Of a stretch of DNA of 64,000 nt, positions 12,981 to 24,694 are shown in pieces. Location: contig CM031857.1 in the NCBI GenBank assembly GCA_018697195.1, positions 90,046,923 to 90,110,922 on the forward strand. Reading direction: 5' to 3'. The stretch comes from Certhia americana. Taxonomy: Eukaryota > Chordata > Aves > Passeriformes > Certhiidae. Position numbers and translations under genes: made by a program. The notes beneath the pieces are model-generated. The model did not search any database. It had not been told where the DNA came from and saw only the letters and a program-made list of their open reading frames with translations. The first letter of the stretch is position 1, and every line of letters starts with the position of its first letter.

Positions 12981-15900
12981 GTGAGGCCTGTACTGGGGCT
13001 GAGAGGGATTCTGGATGGCTCTGAAAACAATGTAGCTCTGCTTTTAAATCACATTCCCCTTCCAGAAATTCTCTGGCAGCACTGAGGGCTTCAGTAATGA
13101 GATTTGCTGATTGTAGCATTTGAGTTATCCATGTCCTCAGGAGATTGCACTAGTTGTATTAGATGATGGCATTTATAAACTCTGATAGGCCCAGGTTTTA
13201 CTATTGTAAAGAATCTATTGGCTAATGATTTTGTTGTTATAAAACTACTGGACACATAACAAAATAAGAAATGCTTGTGTTGTGCTTTTCAGTAGTTCCT
13301 CATTTTGATTTTGTTCTTCTTAAAGCAAAGACCTGGGATGGTTTAGATCTGGATCAATGTTTGAACAGTTATAACTCCAAAGGTGCAGGAGAGTTACGTA
13401 AATTGTCTGATTTTACCTACCCCTGCCTCAGTTGCAGGAGGTGAGAAAAGGCAAGAATGGCATTTTTGGGGGAGGAATGCCATTTGTCAGAGTTCAGAAT
13501 TGGACAATACCAAATCAAAGCTGAGAAGCTGAGAAGACATTCCACCTCTGTGTCCGAGACTGTTTGCCCTGTGTTCCTTGCAGGTGAATGCTGGCATATG
13601 TATGCCCACATCTCCTTTAGTGCACTGTGCATTCACAAGCTGAACTCATTCCTTCACGCATGCTCTCACATGCACACTGTCTCCACCATCTTTGACTCCT
13701 CTCTAGAGTAGGGCACCTCAAAACTCAGACACTGTTTATCTTGAAAAACTGATCCAGCTTTGTTGCATCTAAAGTTTATGTCAAGTCTCTAGCATGTTTT
13801 AACACCAAAAGTTAAGAGCAGATCAGAAGGCAATACTAACCCTGCTGACAGTCCTAATATTGCATTTCAGTAAGGAAACCCCAAATATTACTTCACTGGT
13901 TCTTCACTGTTCATCAGCCTAAATGTATTTACCTTATTTTATAGAGCCCCTTGGCTGCCTTCTCTCCTTGCCTCTTCAGCTCTTAATTAGTAAGGAAGTT
14001 TGTGCTGAAGGGTTGGTTATCTGAATCAGCAAGACTTTATTAAATGCAGCATGTCACAGCTAGAACAAGACAGAGAAGTGCTAAAGGGCAAAAGTGCTTT
14101 CTACAAAACCTGAAAGCAGTACTATGATTATATTTATGATCCTGTGGGCTAATTAAATTCTGGTATAAATCACCCTCAGTGAGAACAGCAATAAAAATCT
14201 GATAGCGACAAAATCTCCTTTTTGCACTACTTTCAACATACTTTGTTCCCCTTTGACAGAAAAGCAGAGGATTAGATTGATACATGTTTTTCTGCCACTC
14301 CTTACAAAACCCAAGGAAAAGAAGTTGTGAATTTAGTAGCACTGAACTAGATTTATATGCTGCCAAAACACATGTGAGTGGAGCATTACAGAAAAAGAAC
14401 AAAACTCTTTAGATGGAGAGACAGGCACAGAGCAGCAGAGAAAATCTGCCACATCCAGCATCTTTCCATCTCTTTTGGAGTCACAGATAGTTTCTGTACT
14501 TGGTGTGCATGTTTGCCTGAACACAGCTCTCAGTGGACTGTTAGATGTGCTTTTCTGGCAAACTCAATCGAGTGCAGATGGCCAAGCCAGCTCCAGCTGA
14601 ACCTTCCTGCCACCCTGCCAGCTCTTCAGAGCAGATGACAGACAGTCAAGATTTCCATCTGGTGGGAATCCCAGCTTTTCCCAACCTGGAGACTTATCAA
14701 AAAAAATTGAAGAAAATAAAAAATCAGATTTATTTAGCAAAATGTAATCCAGGCAAACCTTGCACCATGAGATGAGTCAAGTCAATGACACCACAGTGTT
14801 GTCTTTCCTCCTATGACTTCAGGGGGACTGGACAGAAGGCATAGCTATCTTTTGCCGTTTTGGACCATATCCTCCAGCCTGTGCTTTGGTCTTTTTCCAT
14901 CATAATTCCACTCTTTTGGCTTTCCACTCTTTTCTTAGGGTTATTTCCTCTGTTACCCATGTCCTCTGAACAAGACTAGACTGTGCAACATACTCCCTTC
15001 TGCTCTGCTCCTCCCTGTCTTCCCATGCAATCTTGGGGACTCAGAGTTTCTCCCAGTTCCATACCCCATAGTTGTCTCTTACACTTTTTCTGTTATTCTG
15101 TCCTCTCTTGCACTGTCTCATTTTCATTTCCTCCACCTTCTTTGTTCTGCCTCATAACCCCTGTGCTGTCCTTTCCTGGAAGAGCAAATGGCACAAGAAG
15201 CAGCCCAGGAGAAGAAAATAGCACAAAATGATCCATCTGTTTCATGGTATCCACATCTGGGGAAGGAAATTATTCAGGAACTTGAGTAAGGAACATAAAG
15301 GGCTGCTCAGCAGCAGTTGAGCTTGTCCATTGATGTCTTTCTGTCTTCCTAAGTCTCCTTCTGTCCTAGTCAGAGTTTTAGCTCAGTGGTAAGAGGATCA
15401 AGATATTCTGTTGCCTGAACTCAATTCATAGGAGAAAAAACCTTGTCCTTTCCCTCTGAGGGCTACTTGGCCACTCAGGTGAAATACAAATTATGCATGC
15501 AGCTAGAAGTGAGAAGTGAGAGAGGTGTCAATGACTGTTTGGACTCTTTTCATTCAGGTCAGCTCCATTCCTGTCCCTGTTGCATTCCCTTAGCAAGTCG
15601 AAGATAGGGCTGGTTTCATCAATAGGGTGAGTGTTCAGCCAAGCCAAGCCAAGCCCAGTAAAGCCTGCAGCTTCTCAGTCCCCTTCCATAGCCACACACA
15701 GATTTGGTGTTATCCATCTTTGTTTCCCCCTGTAGGGCTGTATGCAAGTTTGGTCCAAAGAAAAGAACTCTGAGTCTGTTTTAGTTATCACTATGTGAAA
15801 TAGCCTCTGGCACACAAAATGACATCTGGGAGATACCCATTTCCTCTGAATTAAGATTTGTGATTTTTCTAGAAACTATTCAGACAGAAATGTAAGGTAA

Positions 15901-16140
15901 TAAAGGACATGATGAGAAAAATTATCTTTTCTATTTTTACCCTGCACTTCTTCCTGTAGAATAAAGGGGTGAAAATATCCCCTAGCATGCTTATAAATGG
16001 GTCCTATAAAGATAAGTATATATCAATACCTCAGTTTACTCATGTTAAACATCCTAAGTAACTAGGGGTACTTATCAGCAGCGTGGTTATGTATTGGGGT
16101 CTCTGCAGCATGCTTACACTGTGCACATGTCTCCATGCAG
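12981..16140 (+). other. SH3RF3: SH3RF3 intron
   Basis: This is a 3.2-kb phase-2 intron (donor GTGAGG, acceptor TCCATGCAG). The sequence looks ordinary. A weak pentamer repeat (GCCAA, three copies) lies at 15638-15655. I see no nested gene or recognisable young transposon. Confidence 0.8.
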
Positions 16141-16391
16141 GGTGCCAGTGGGAGCTGGGCAGCCCAGGAACAGCGGAGCTGGAGGAGCTCCAACAACAAA
16201 AGTAGCCCCAGGAGCCATCCACCCCATTGTGGCTGGTCACAGCAATGCCACCACGGCTGTCAGACCAGTTGTTCCCATCACTGCTCCCCAGACTCATGCC
16301 CAGCTGCAGGCAGCCTCTCCACAGCTGAATAACTGCCTGAGGTACTCGGCTCAGCAGCCAGCCAGCCAGCCCCGCAGCACCATGCAGATGG
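16141..16391 (+). CDS. SH3RF3: SH3RF3 exon: linker after SH3-3
   Basis: This 251-base exon encodes window residues 91-174 plus one base of 175. The product is low-complexity, rich in A, P, Q, S, T and V, and has no globular fold that I can see (for example VPVGAGQPRNSGAGGAP and PVVPITAPQTHAQLQAASPQ). It is the start of the disordered region between SH3-3 and SH3-4 and could carry short SH3- or partner-binding motifs. The acceptor is CTCCATGCAG and the donor is GTAAGT. It begins by completing the AG|G arginine codon left by the SH3-3 exon and ends in phase 1. The open frame continues past the donor, but that extension is intron. Confidence 0.9.
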
Positions 16392-17215
16392 GTAAGTGCT
16401 CCCCCTGTGCCTCCTGCACTGGCAGGATTGGTGTGGAACCTCGAGAGCAACCCTCTAGAATGTGCCCATCCCCACAGCTTGCTTTCTCACTTTAGTCAAG
16501 CCAATGTGGAGTTTGTCCATTGGTGATAGAGTATGTTTTCTTTGCATGTAATATTTATGGGTTTCTATTGATCTCTGGGAACCACGTTGTGTTTATCAGA
16601 TTGTTCTGTTGCTACAGCTGAAATAGATTGCAGTGTTTACAAATATTTATACAATTTATCTGAGTGAAAGCAAGCACTCTATATACTGAGGGGATTAACA
16701 GTTCTGAGTCCGGTTGGCTTGCTGATAAAAAAATACTGCCCTTATTGCAGAGCAAGTAATACATGCCTTGAAATTAAGAAGCATTTCATTGGGCTTCAGG
16801 GATGAAAGATATTTATTAGGCAGAACAGGACCCTGTGTTAGTGGTAAAGCAAAAGATCTGAAAAATGCTGCCACCTTTTTGAAGTGAGAATAAGAGCTTC
16901 TTGCACCAGGGGGCCTCTGTTCTTTCTAGGTTCCCTTTCTGATGTACAGCACAATTTTCTGGAGTACAATTTATTCCCCTTTCCCTGATGTTAAACAGCT
17001 TCTGATGTTGAATAAAGTAAAAGTAAGTCCTGTGGTGGAACTTTATAGCAAAATTTAAAACATTTTGTTTCTGGTATTTTATAGGGATGTGAGCCATTGT
17101 ATTTACAAAGGCAGATCAGCAATGACTGTGACTGCTGAAAACTGAGGTCTTAGATACAAAACAGAGCAAACACAAATGAGAAATACCCTGCAGAGTAAGT
17201 CATGAATTCATACCT

Positions 17216-17275
17216 TTTGAAGCCAGAAGGCAGCATTATGACCATCTAATCTCACCTCCTACACAGTCCAGACCA
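17216..17275. repeat. Possible ancient amniote repeat remnant
   Basis: A short block with a gene-desert style repeat signature (AGCCAGAAGGCAGCATTATG, then ACCATCTAATCTCACCTCCT) resembles an old interspersed repeat common in reptile and bird genomes. The match is from memory and short, so the family is left open. Confidence 0.35.
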
Positions 17276-20130
17276 AAGGGGAAAAAAATCAAATGCTTGA
17301 GAATCTCAGTCTTAAACAGTGAAGACTCCTCTGTTCAACAAACAGTGCAGGGCTTTACATGGTATCCGTGTCACGTTGGGGAGCAATCAATTTATCCTCT
17401 TTTTGTCTACTTCATAAAGTGCTGCTTTCCTCTCAAGTCACACCCTTCCAAAAGGTGTCCTGCTCCCACAGTGCAAAGGCAAAAATGTCCCCTTTTGGGT
17501 GAAGTGCCCAGGAAGTGTTCAAGTGCTCCTGGTGCCTCCTGTGCCCATGTCAACAGGCAAGTGACTCCCCTGAAACCAAGGTGACAGATTGCTCTGCCCC
17601 ACAGGCCTGGCATGCCCCACACCTTCTTTCCACACCTCCAGCAGCTTCCCTGATTTAAGATTGCTCCTCTAGGTCACTCTGACATGTCTAAAGTGCCAAA
17701 GCATTGTCAGGAAGGGTGATCCAGGAACCACAGAGTTGTACCAAAACCTCCTAAGCAGAGAGTTTTCCAACCTTTCCAGAAGGTTCATGAGATTGTTGTT
17801 TTAATTAAGTAAACCTTTGCCAAGACAATAAAGGAAGTTTTTATGACTATCATTAATTGTCTCCATAATGGCTGTCCTCACCAGCATCCTGTGGACCAGA
17901 GCCCCTGAAGGACAGGTCAATACACTGACTTTTGGAAAAGCTTTCCAAGAGAGGCAAACTGGCACTCTATTCAAATCACGTTTCTGTTGGCTTGCAATAT
18001 ACATGAATAACAAATCAATTTTCTACAAGGCCATTAATGTAGGAATATACCCAAAACGAAATATGAGTAGTGTAGAACAAAAATAGCCTTCAGTGAGCAT
18101 TGCTAATTAATAGCATGTTTGATGCAGCACAGTCCAAATCCAGAGATCCCAGAGCAAAGGCATACATTGTAACAGTAAGCAGATGAAACTACAGAACAGA
18201 ATGTGAGAGCTCTGCTCGGAGTTGATTTTTCTCAGGCCATTTCTTTTACTGTTTCTCATGTTTTATGTTTCTTTTGTGTCTGGAAACACCAAGTCCTACA
18301 TGAAAAAGGTGATGTATCTGTATGATTATCAAATCAGTGTTCCGCATCCAGGTACTTGCATAGAAATTCCATCAGTATGCTTTCTCTCTAAATCTAGGAA
18401 AGGCATTGCTCCTTACAAACAGTAGTTCAAAACCTAGATCCTACAAGTTTAACCATCCCAAAAAATTAGACTTCTCATAGCAACATTGCTCGTCACTTGG
18501 CTTACAAATGGGAAAATCAGGAGGGAAACACTTCCAGATATCTAGTGGGTATCTTGTCTGCTTTCTGGAAGTGGATGTTCTTGGCAGTTCTGGGAGGGGA
18601 AGATGATAACTAATAGTAAAAATAGTCTTGAAGGGGTCTGTAATAACAACTTTTATGGCCTTCCTCATGTTACATGGTAAAGTGCTATCAAGTTACAGAC
18701 TGGCTAAAGATAGTGTAGCTGATTTGCTATAATAGTAAAAAAAGACGTTGTAGAGTCAAGGAGCTGCTGTGAGGGAGAATCATATAAACTTTGGAGGTGT
18801 AATCTGATGATGACTGGCCCATCATGTTCAGTATCACATCAGATAATAGGGCAGAAGGCTGGGAGATGAAAATCCCTCCTGGCAGGAGTGCTCAGCTGGT
18901 GTAGTGAGTATGATTAATGGCACTATCAATCTAATCCCTGCTAATGGGTGCCACTGATAACCATAGGAATAGAAACTAGTGGCTTGAGTTGTTCTAACAT
19001 TGTTGTTTAGTTATAGATTGAGTGAACTCCAGCTGCATAAAGGTTTGTACTTCAGCTGGATTTGTCAGAAAATGACAGATCAAAGTGGGTCAGAAATTTT
19101 CCAGTAAAATGCATATTGGTAAAAGAAAACTGATTTGCTGGACTCAAAGTTTTTTGTCAGGAATGGATGTAGTCCAAACAGATCAAGCATGAAGCTGTAC
19201 TGGCTCATGTTGCTAAGGGAATCGATGGCTTTCCAGAGCTGTTCTCCACATAAGAGAACAGTGCAATGATGCCATTCTATGTTTTCACATCGCAGGTGAA
19301 CAACCTGACCAAAATAGAGGCTATTGTGGGGTGAGTGAGCATGTTGTGCTCAGAAAAATGTTCAGAGGTTCAAATTTTGCACTGAGACTGAACTAAACAA
19401 GATTATGAAACCTTGAAATCATTTATGAAATGGGCACTTTCCAGCCAGTCCTATTATTGAATCATTTCTGTGAGGGAATGTCTGAGTATGGACTCGGCTT
19501 CTAGGCTGTACATACTTGAAGTAGAGCTGTATTTAGGTAACACCTAAGCAATCAACCAAGCTGTAAGTCATAGGCAACATCATTGTGGAAATGGACCCAG
19601 AGCTTTGTCACATATTTTGCATCCTGAAGCATGCAACACGCTCTGGAATCCCTGAGGAGCTGACCTCATCAGTGTGTCACAGTCACCTTTAAATGGGCGA
19701 GCTCTAATTCCTGGTTCCCAATGCTCGCAGGCAGGGTTTGCTTAGCAGGAGCAGCCAGACTAAAAGGCACTGCATAGTCCCTTAGGGACTTTGCTGGCAG
19801 AGAGGAGGCTGAGCTCAGAAATCCTCCGGTGGATTTCTGCTAAATTTATCCTGTGCAGCACAGTGATGTGATGTTGATCATTTAGTTAGGGCTGAAACAA
19901 GAGACCTCCTTTTGTAATTGCTGTCTGCTGGGTCAGTATGGATCATATGGGCTAACCCCGAAGGTCCCGTGTTGCACTGCTCCAGAACCGATCACGTTAG
20001 GAGGGGGGCCTGGGGGTGCAGAAAACAGCTCAGCTGGAACGAGATAATGTGTTTTTAAAAGGCAGAAGGTTAGGTATTTATTTACAGGCATGGGCAGGGA
20101 TAGTGAATGCCATTCCCCAGTGGCATCACT

Positions 20131-20151
20131 GGGGGGGGGGGGGGGGGGGGG
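20131..20151. repeat. Poly-G run, 21 bases
   Basis: An uninterrupted run of 21 guanines on the + strand lies about 280 bases before the CpG-dense exon. It could form G-quadruplex structures. The exact length may be unreliable in any assembly. Confidence 0.9.
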
Positions 20152-20256
20152 ACAAGCCAATTTTGGTGACTTCGAACAGGGCTTTGCAGCCAGGAGGGGA
20201 ATTAGCCAAGAACATTTGCAGGGTGAGAAATCCTGGGCCCTTGGCACCTTCACAGA

Positions 20257-20388
20257 CAGAATCACAGAACATTCTGAGTTGGAAGGGACACACAAGGATC
20301 ATCGACGCCAACTCTTCAAGTGAATGGTCCCTAAGGGGAGCGAACCCACGGTGTTGTTGACACCGTGCTTTGCCACTGCAGTGCCCCT
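20257..20388 (-). mobile_element. TguSINE1-like SINE (tRNA head, CR1 tail)
   Basis: Read on the - strand, this is a short element with a tRNA-derived head and a CR1-derived 3' tail. The head (about 20388 to 20325) contains a near-consensus B box, GGTTCGCTCC. It also has an intact anticodon-like arm at 20347-20367 with 8-bp arms and a 5-base loop, or equally a 5-bp stem with a 7-base loop. The tail (about 20310 to 20257) shows GATGATCCTTGTGTGTCCC, then TTCCAACTCAGAATGTTCTG and TGATTCTGTC, typical of CR1 3' ends. This tRNA-Ile-like head plus CR1 tail is the design of TguSINE1 of songbirds. Part of the acceptor stem and variable loop seem to be missing. A CR1 fragment next to an unrelated tRNA-like sequence is the less likely alternative. 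Confidence 0.72.
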
Positions 20389-20431
20389 CAAGGCGAGGGG
20401 AATTTAACCGTGCTGTGTGCTCCTCCCGCAG

Positions 20432-20736
20432 CGCACCCCGCAGTGCCGGCCCCGGAGCGACCCACGGCCACCGTATCGCCTCTGCGGACGCCCAGCTCGC
20501 CCTCCCGCCTGCCCGCCGCGGCCATTCGGCCTCACCCCGCCGTGTCCCCGCAGCACGGCCACCAGCCGCCCGCCCCGGGGGCACGGCCCCTCATCCCGCT
20601 CACCTCCGCCGCCGCCGCCATCACCCCGCCCAACGTCAGCGCCGCTCACCTCAACGGGGACGTGGGCGCTGCGCCCTTGGGCGGCCCCGCCGCGCCCGGG
20701 CCTGCCGGCAAACCCGAGGAGAGGAAGAATGAGAAG
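20432..20736 (+). CDS. SH3RF3: SH3RF3 exon: CpG-dense proline/alanine-rich linker
   Basis: This 305-base exon encodes window residues 175-276. The protein is disordered and rich in P, A, R, S and G (for example PTATVSPLRTPSSPSRLP and AAIRPHPAVSPQHGHQPP), with an alanine run from four GCC codons at 20608-20619. Many S/T-P pairs could be sites for proline-directed kinases. The exon is about 70 percent GC with roughly forty CpG pairs, unlike the neighbouring exons. The acceptor is CTCCTCCCGCAG and the donor is GTAAGG at 20737. It starts by completing the split codon G|CG (alanine) and ends in phase 0 after KNEK. Frames open on both strands across this exon are artefacts of its high GC. Confidence 0.9.
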
Positions 20737-23700
20737 GTAAGGGCCGCCGTGCCTTGCTGTGCCGTCTGCTGCGTTGCCCTCGCACAGGGCTGTTGAGGAG
20801 GCACCCTGCGAAAACTGGTTTCCATCGCCAGACAGCTTGGGCATCCTCATCTCACATTTATTTCCGCACTTCATCTCTCCCCGCACCACCATCCTCGTCA
20901 GTGCCTTCGCGTTACCTGCTCGCGGATGGCAGACAAGGTTGAATGGGCTGAATCTGTGTGTTTCCTCTAATGATCAGTGCCGTGATACGCACATTTGCAG
21001 TGGTGCAGAGAGATGTTGTAGCAGGCTCTTGGCCATCAGAACAGGATGACCAAGTCAGAATCCGTCTGCCTCCCTCCCACAGAGAGGCTGATGGTGGCAC
21101 CAGCCACGCAGTGCCTCAGGCACAGTAAAACACTGGCTCGTGGGTGGTAGGAGCTGTTTTGCTCTTCCACAAACATCTCGATTTCTTCAAGAAACTTTCA
21201 TTGCAGTGGCACAGCCAAAAGAGAAGAAGGTAATCGGATACTGCTCGATGGGATGTAGGTACACTGTACTGTAGGGCCAATCTCTTAGGAGCCAGCAGTG
21301 GCATCAATAGCTGGGTACATGCTCCCTGACACACCTTGCTAAGGAAAGCCAGCCAGGAGAGCTGCTTTAAGTGCCCAGGCTTTTAGGGTCTTGGCAAATA
21401 TCTTGCTTTTACCAAATGTATACATTGTGTCAGCAGTTCCTGTATATCAGTGCTGAACATTATATCTGTATTGGCTAGCAGAGCAAGATCCTGGTTTGTA
21501 TCTGAGTAGGAGGAAGAGATGTGGGGGCCTACTTTTCCTTTGAACCTGAAAAAAATCCTTTCCATATGTTTCCTGAACTTTTCCATGGTGACAGACACAT
21601 ATGGAGTAAACAGTTTCTTTGCACATGGTAATACTGGGGTGACAGGTCTCATGCATCCTCAGGGCCACAGACAAAACGAAGCTGCACAAAACGAGGACTA
21701 CAAGTTTCAAAATGCTTTCCTTAATTCTGTCTTGAATTTTCCCTGATTTCACCAATGCATTTTGGTGAAAAAAGAAGGGTGTAGAAATTCCACCCTGGAT
21801 GTGACATTTAGGTACTTGCTTACAAAGACCAACTCTCAGGTGTGTGTCAAGGACTGCATGTGGTGGAAGCAGAACACCACCTGCTACTTCTTCAAGTCCA
21901 AAGAAGGGAACAGCATTTGGCAAGAGGTGTTAGTGCTGCACATTGCCTCCAAGCATTGTGTACTGGCTTGTTTATTACTTCCTAAAACACATTAAGTGAT
22001 AGGTCCATATATTTTAATTCATGTGATACTGCACACTGGAAGTCTGTAGGCAAAACTGTATCGAGAATAGTCCTAAGATACTGGTAAATCTTTCACAAGC
22101 TGTTGCAGTTTAAAGTTACTTGGAATGCAGAGAAGTAAAATTAAGATGTTTTTGAACTCCATGCATGAAGGGGAGAAGGAAATAATATACATCATTACAG
22201 TGGGCGTTGCCAAAGACCAGTTCACTATCTGGGAAGTATCAGAGAGAAGTGACAGTAGAAGTTGTCATTTCTAACTCAGTTGGGTAATACATATTGCCCC
22301 AGCTGAACAACAGATTCCTGAATCTTGTCCATGTTATAGTTCACTTTCATTTTAGAAATATCTGAATTAGTAATGGTTCCTTTCCTTTTAGAAATAGTGA
22401 CTGATATTTGGCCAGATAAGTTGTGTTCTTACTCTTTGCTAAGCCCAAATATTTCTTTGAAGAAATTGAGATCTTGGATAATGTCAAAATGAAAGCCATA
22501 TTAACTATTCAGAAAGGCATCTGTAGTCAGAACTGGCACCATATCTGTAACAGGGTTTGATATTTTCAAAGTGAAGGCTGATTGGGCAGGTTTTTTGGTA
22601 AATAGGAAAGTGTCATAACACTCAGAGGGAATATCAGTGGAGAAAGGCAGTATCTGTTATCTGTACACGTAATAGGAAAAAATCAGACAAGATCGAGGAG
22701 CAAAAAACAGGAGGGACATAGCTTGCAAGCTGCAAGATAAGCAAAGATCAGAAGCAATTTTTCTGAGTTAAGTTTCATTATATTAATCAGTCAGGTATTT
22801 TGAGATGAAAGGAAGAGAGGTGAAGTTAGTAAGAGGAGAGGTAATAAGGTCTTCAGCTCTATTGAACACAGGATGGAAGAAATGCACAGGTAATTATCTC
22901 CTGAGAAACTGAGATTAGCAAGTCATATGTGATGTAAATTTTAATGTGCCATAAAATTAGCATTGTTGTTAGAATCAACAATTTTTGGTGTCCCATGAAA
23001 TTGTTAACTTTAATCCTGGCTTAGTCTTTCCAGTGTCTTTTGTAGGATACCATTGAGGATAAAGGCTGAATGATCAGAGAATAACTGAACTGGTTTAGGA
23101 GACATGTTCTTGTTACTAACCATGGTTTTCTTTCATGTAGGAATTTTCGGTGTGAGTTCACTATGATACAGAGGGCACATAGTACATAAGGAGAAGTAAT
23201 TTGCATTCAGGGATGGACATGACGAGGATCCATTGTTTTTCATGGTTCTTTTGAGGGCTGTGGAAATAAATTGCAATTCTTGCTTTTATCACTCTAGTAT
23301 GGTGAGATATATTGGTCCTTGGGGAATTTTCTTCAGATTATAACTTTAGTAATGTTGATTGTCCGCTTGAAGGCTGAGCTGGGAGATAGTGGGGAAAAGT
23401 GTTTTAAGATATGATCTTCTGAAAATTTGTATTTTATGATTTCCCACGTCAATTCCACTCAGGGATACTAAATTTGACACCTAGGGGCAGCTTCTGCAGT
23501 GAGTGCACGTATGCTGTTTGTGTTCCTTGTTCCAAGATGGAGTGGATTTCACCTCAGGAATAGGCTTGCTGAGTGTATGGTACAGTCATCACTGTTAATG
23601 CTTTCCTCTGTGCAAACATTTCTATGCCAATATCACAGGTCCCTGTTGGTGTGCAGCAGTCACATATAGGCAAATCCCAAGATTTCTCTAAAATCAAAGG

Positions 23701-24650
23701 ACTCCAATTCCAACTATTAATCATTTCCTTGTGGTTTAGAGGCAACAGGCAGAAATAATCCCAAGGATTGCAGTTTTCAGATCAGCATGAATGGTTTTCT
23801 TGCTCATTTTATATTAATATAACAAATAAATCCTTAGGTCTATTTTTTGACATCTCTAGTTCTGTGTATCAGCTTATTTCTTGAAGATCTTAATCCAAAT
23901 TTCCAAAGCTGCAGGTGAACCTTGGTACTTACATTCATTTAGGTACCCAAACAATAGCGTTTTACTGTCATATTCCTGCTGACTTAATCAGGAGGTAAAA
24001 TTCTGCCTCCATGTCAGTCTTCACTTGTTGGTATGCATCCAATCCTGGAGGATCCCATCTGCAACTGAGCTTGTGCTCCACATCTCAGCTCCTTGACCAG
24101 CCTCCTGTCTGCTTAGGGAATGGTTTTGAGCATGGTCTGCTTTACCTGCTGCTGATGATAGCTGACAAGAAACTGTGCCATAGACAGTGCTCAAGTCCAC
24201 TGTGCAACAGTACTGGGAAAGTACTCTGGCAGCCAAGCAGGCTGAGAAGTAGAGCACTAGAAAATCAAAGAAGTTTCAGTGCTGTACGGGCACAGTAGGA
24301 AGCAGCAGGAAAGGCAGCTCCCGCAGGGGCAGCACAGACACTGCAGAAATAACAAGTGGCCTGAGTAAAGGTGAGGGAGCATGGCTGGAGTTGAAAAGGT
24401 AACGGTGGTCAGGGCAGCATAGGAGAGAGAAGAGCATTGTCAGCTTCTGGGAGATAGAGCAGGGAGCAGCAGAGAAGGGGTGCTAGTGGGGGGTCCAGGT
24501 GAAGGGTGCTGTGCAAAGCCCAAAGGTAGGGGTCCTGAAACAGGGAAGTTGAAATATAGAGTGTGAAATGTATCTAAAGAAGACAGTGGAAGAGAGGAAA
24601 GTGTGAAGGAAACTCTTTCTTCTTTTTCTCAAATACTTTCCATTCGAGGC

Positions 24651-24694
24651 TTTTTTTTTTTCTTTTTTTTTCTTTTTTTTTTTTAAAAAAAAAA
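24651..24694. repeat. Poly-T tract followed by poly-A
   Basis: A 34-base T-rich tract with three single C interruptions is followed directly by ten A residues. The last twelve T residues and the A run can pair as a hairpin with almost no loop. Confidence 0.8.

Larger units (their letters stand above)
16392..20431 (+). other. SH3RF3: SH3RF3 intron
   Basis: This is a 4.0-kb phase-1 intron, donor GTAAGT and acceptor CTCCTCCCGCAG. Most of it is ordinary. The last 300 bases are unusual, with a 21-base G run and a SINE copy. At 20384-20400 there is a 6-bp perfect stem (CCCCTC/GAGGGG) with a 5-base loop, 31 bases before the exon. Confidence 0.8.

Noticed and set aside
20126..20892. Long arginine/glycine/proline-rich frames on both strands over the CpG-dense exon
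   Set aside because: High GC suppresses stop codons. Only the frame continuous with the neighbouring SH3RF3 exons is supported.
21447..21923. 158-codon open frame on the - strand
   Set aside because: It has no recognisable domain and no paired splice sites. It lies in intron and overlaps open frames on the other strand, so it looks like chance.
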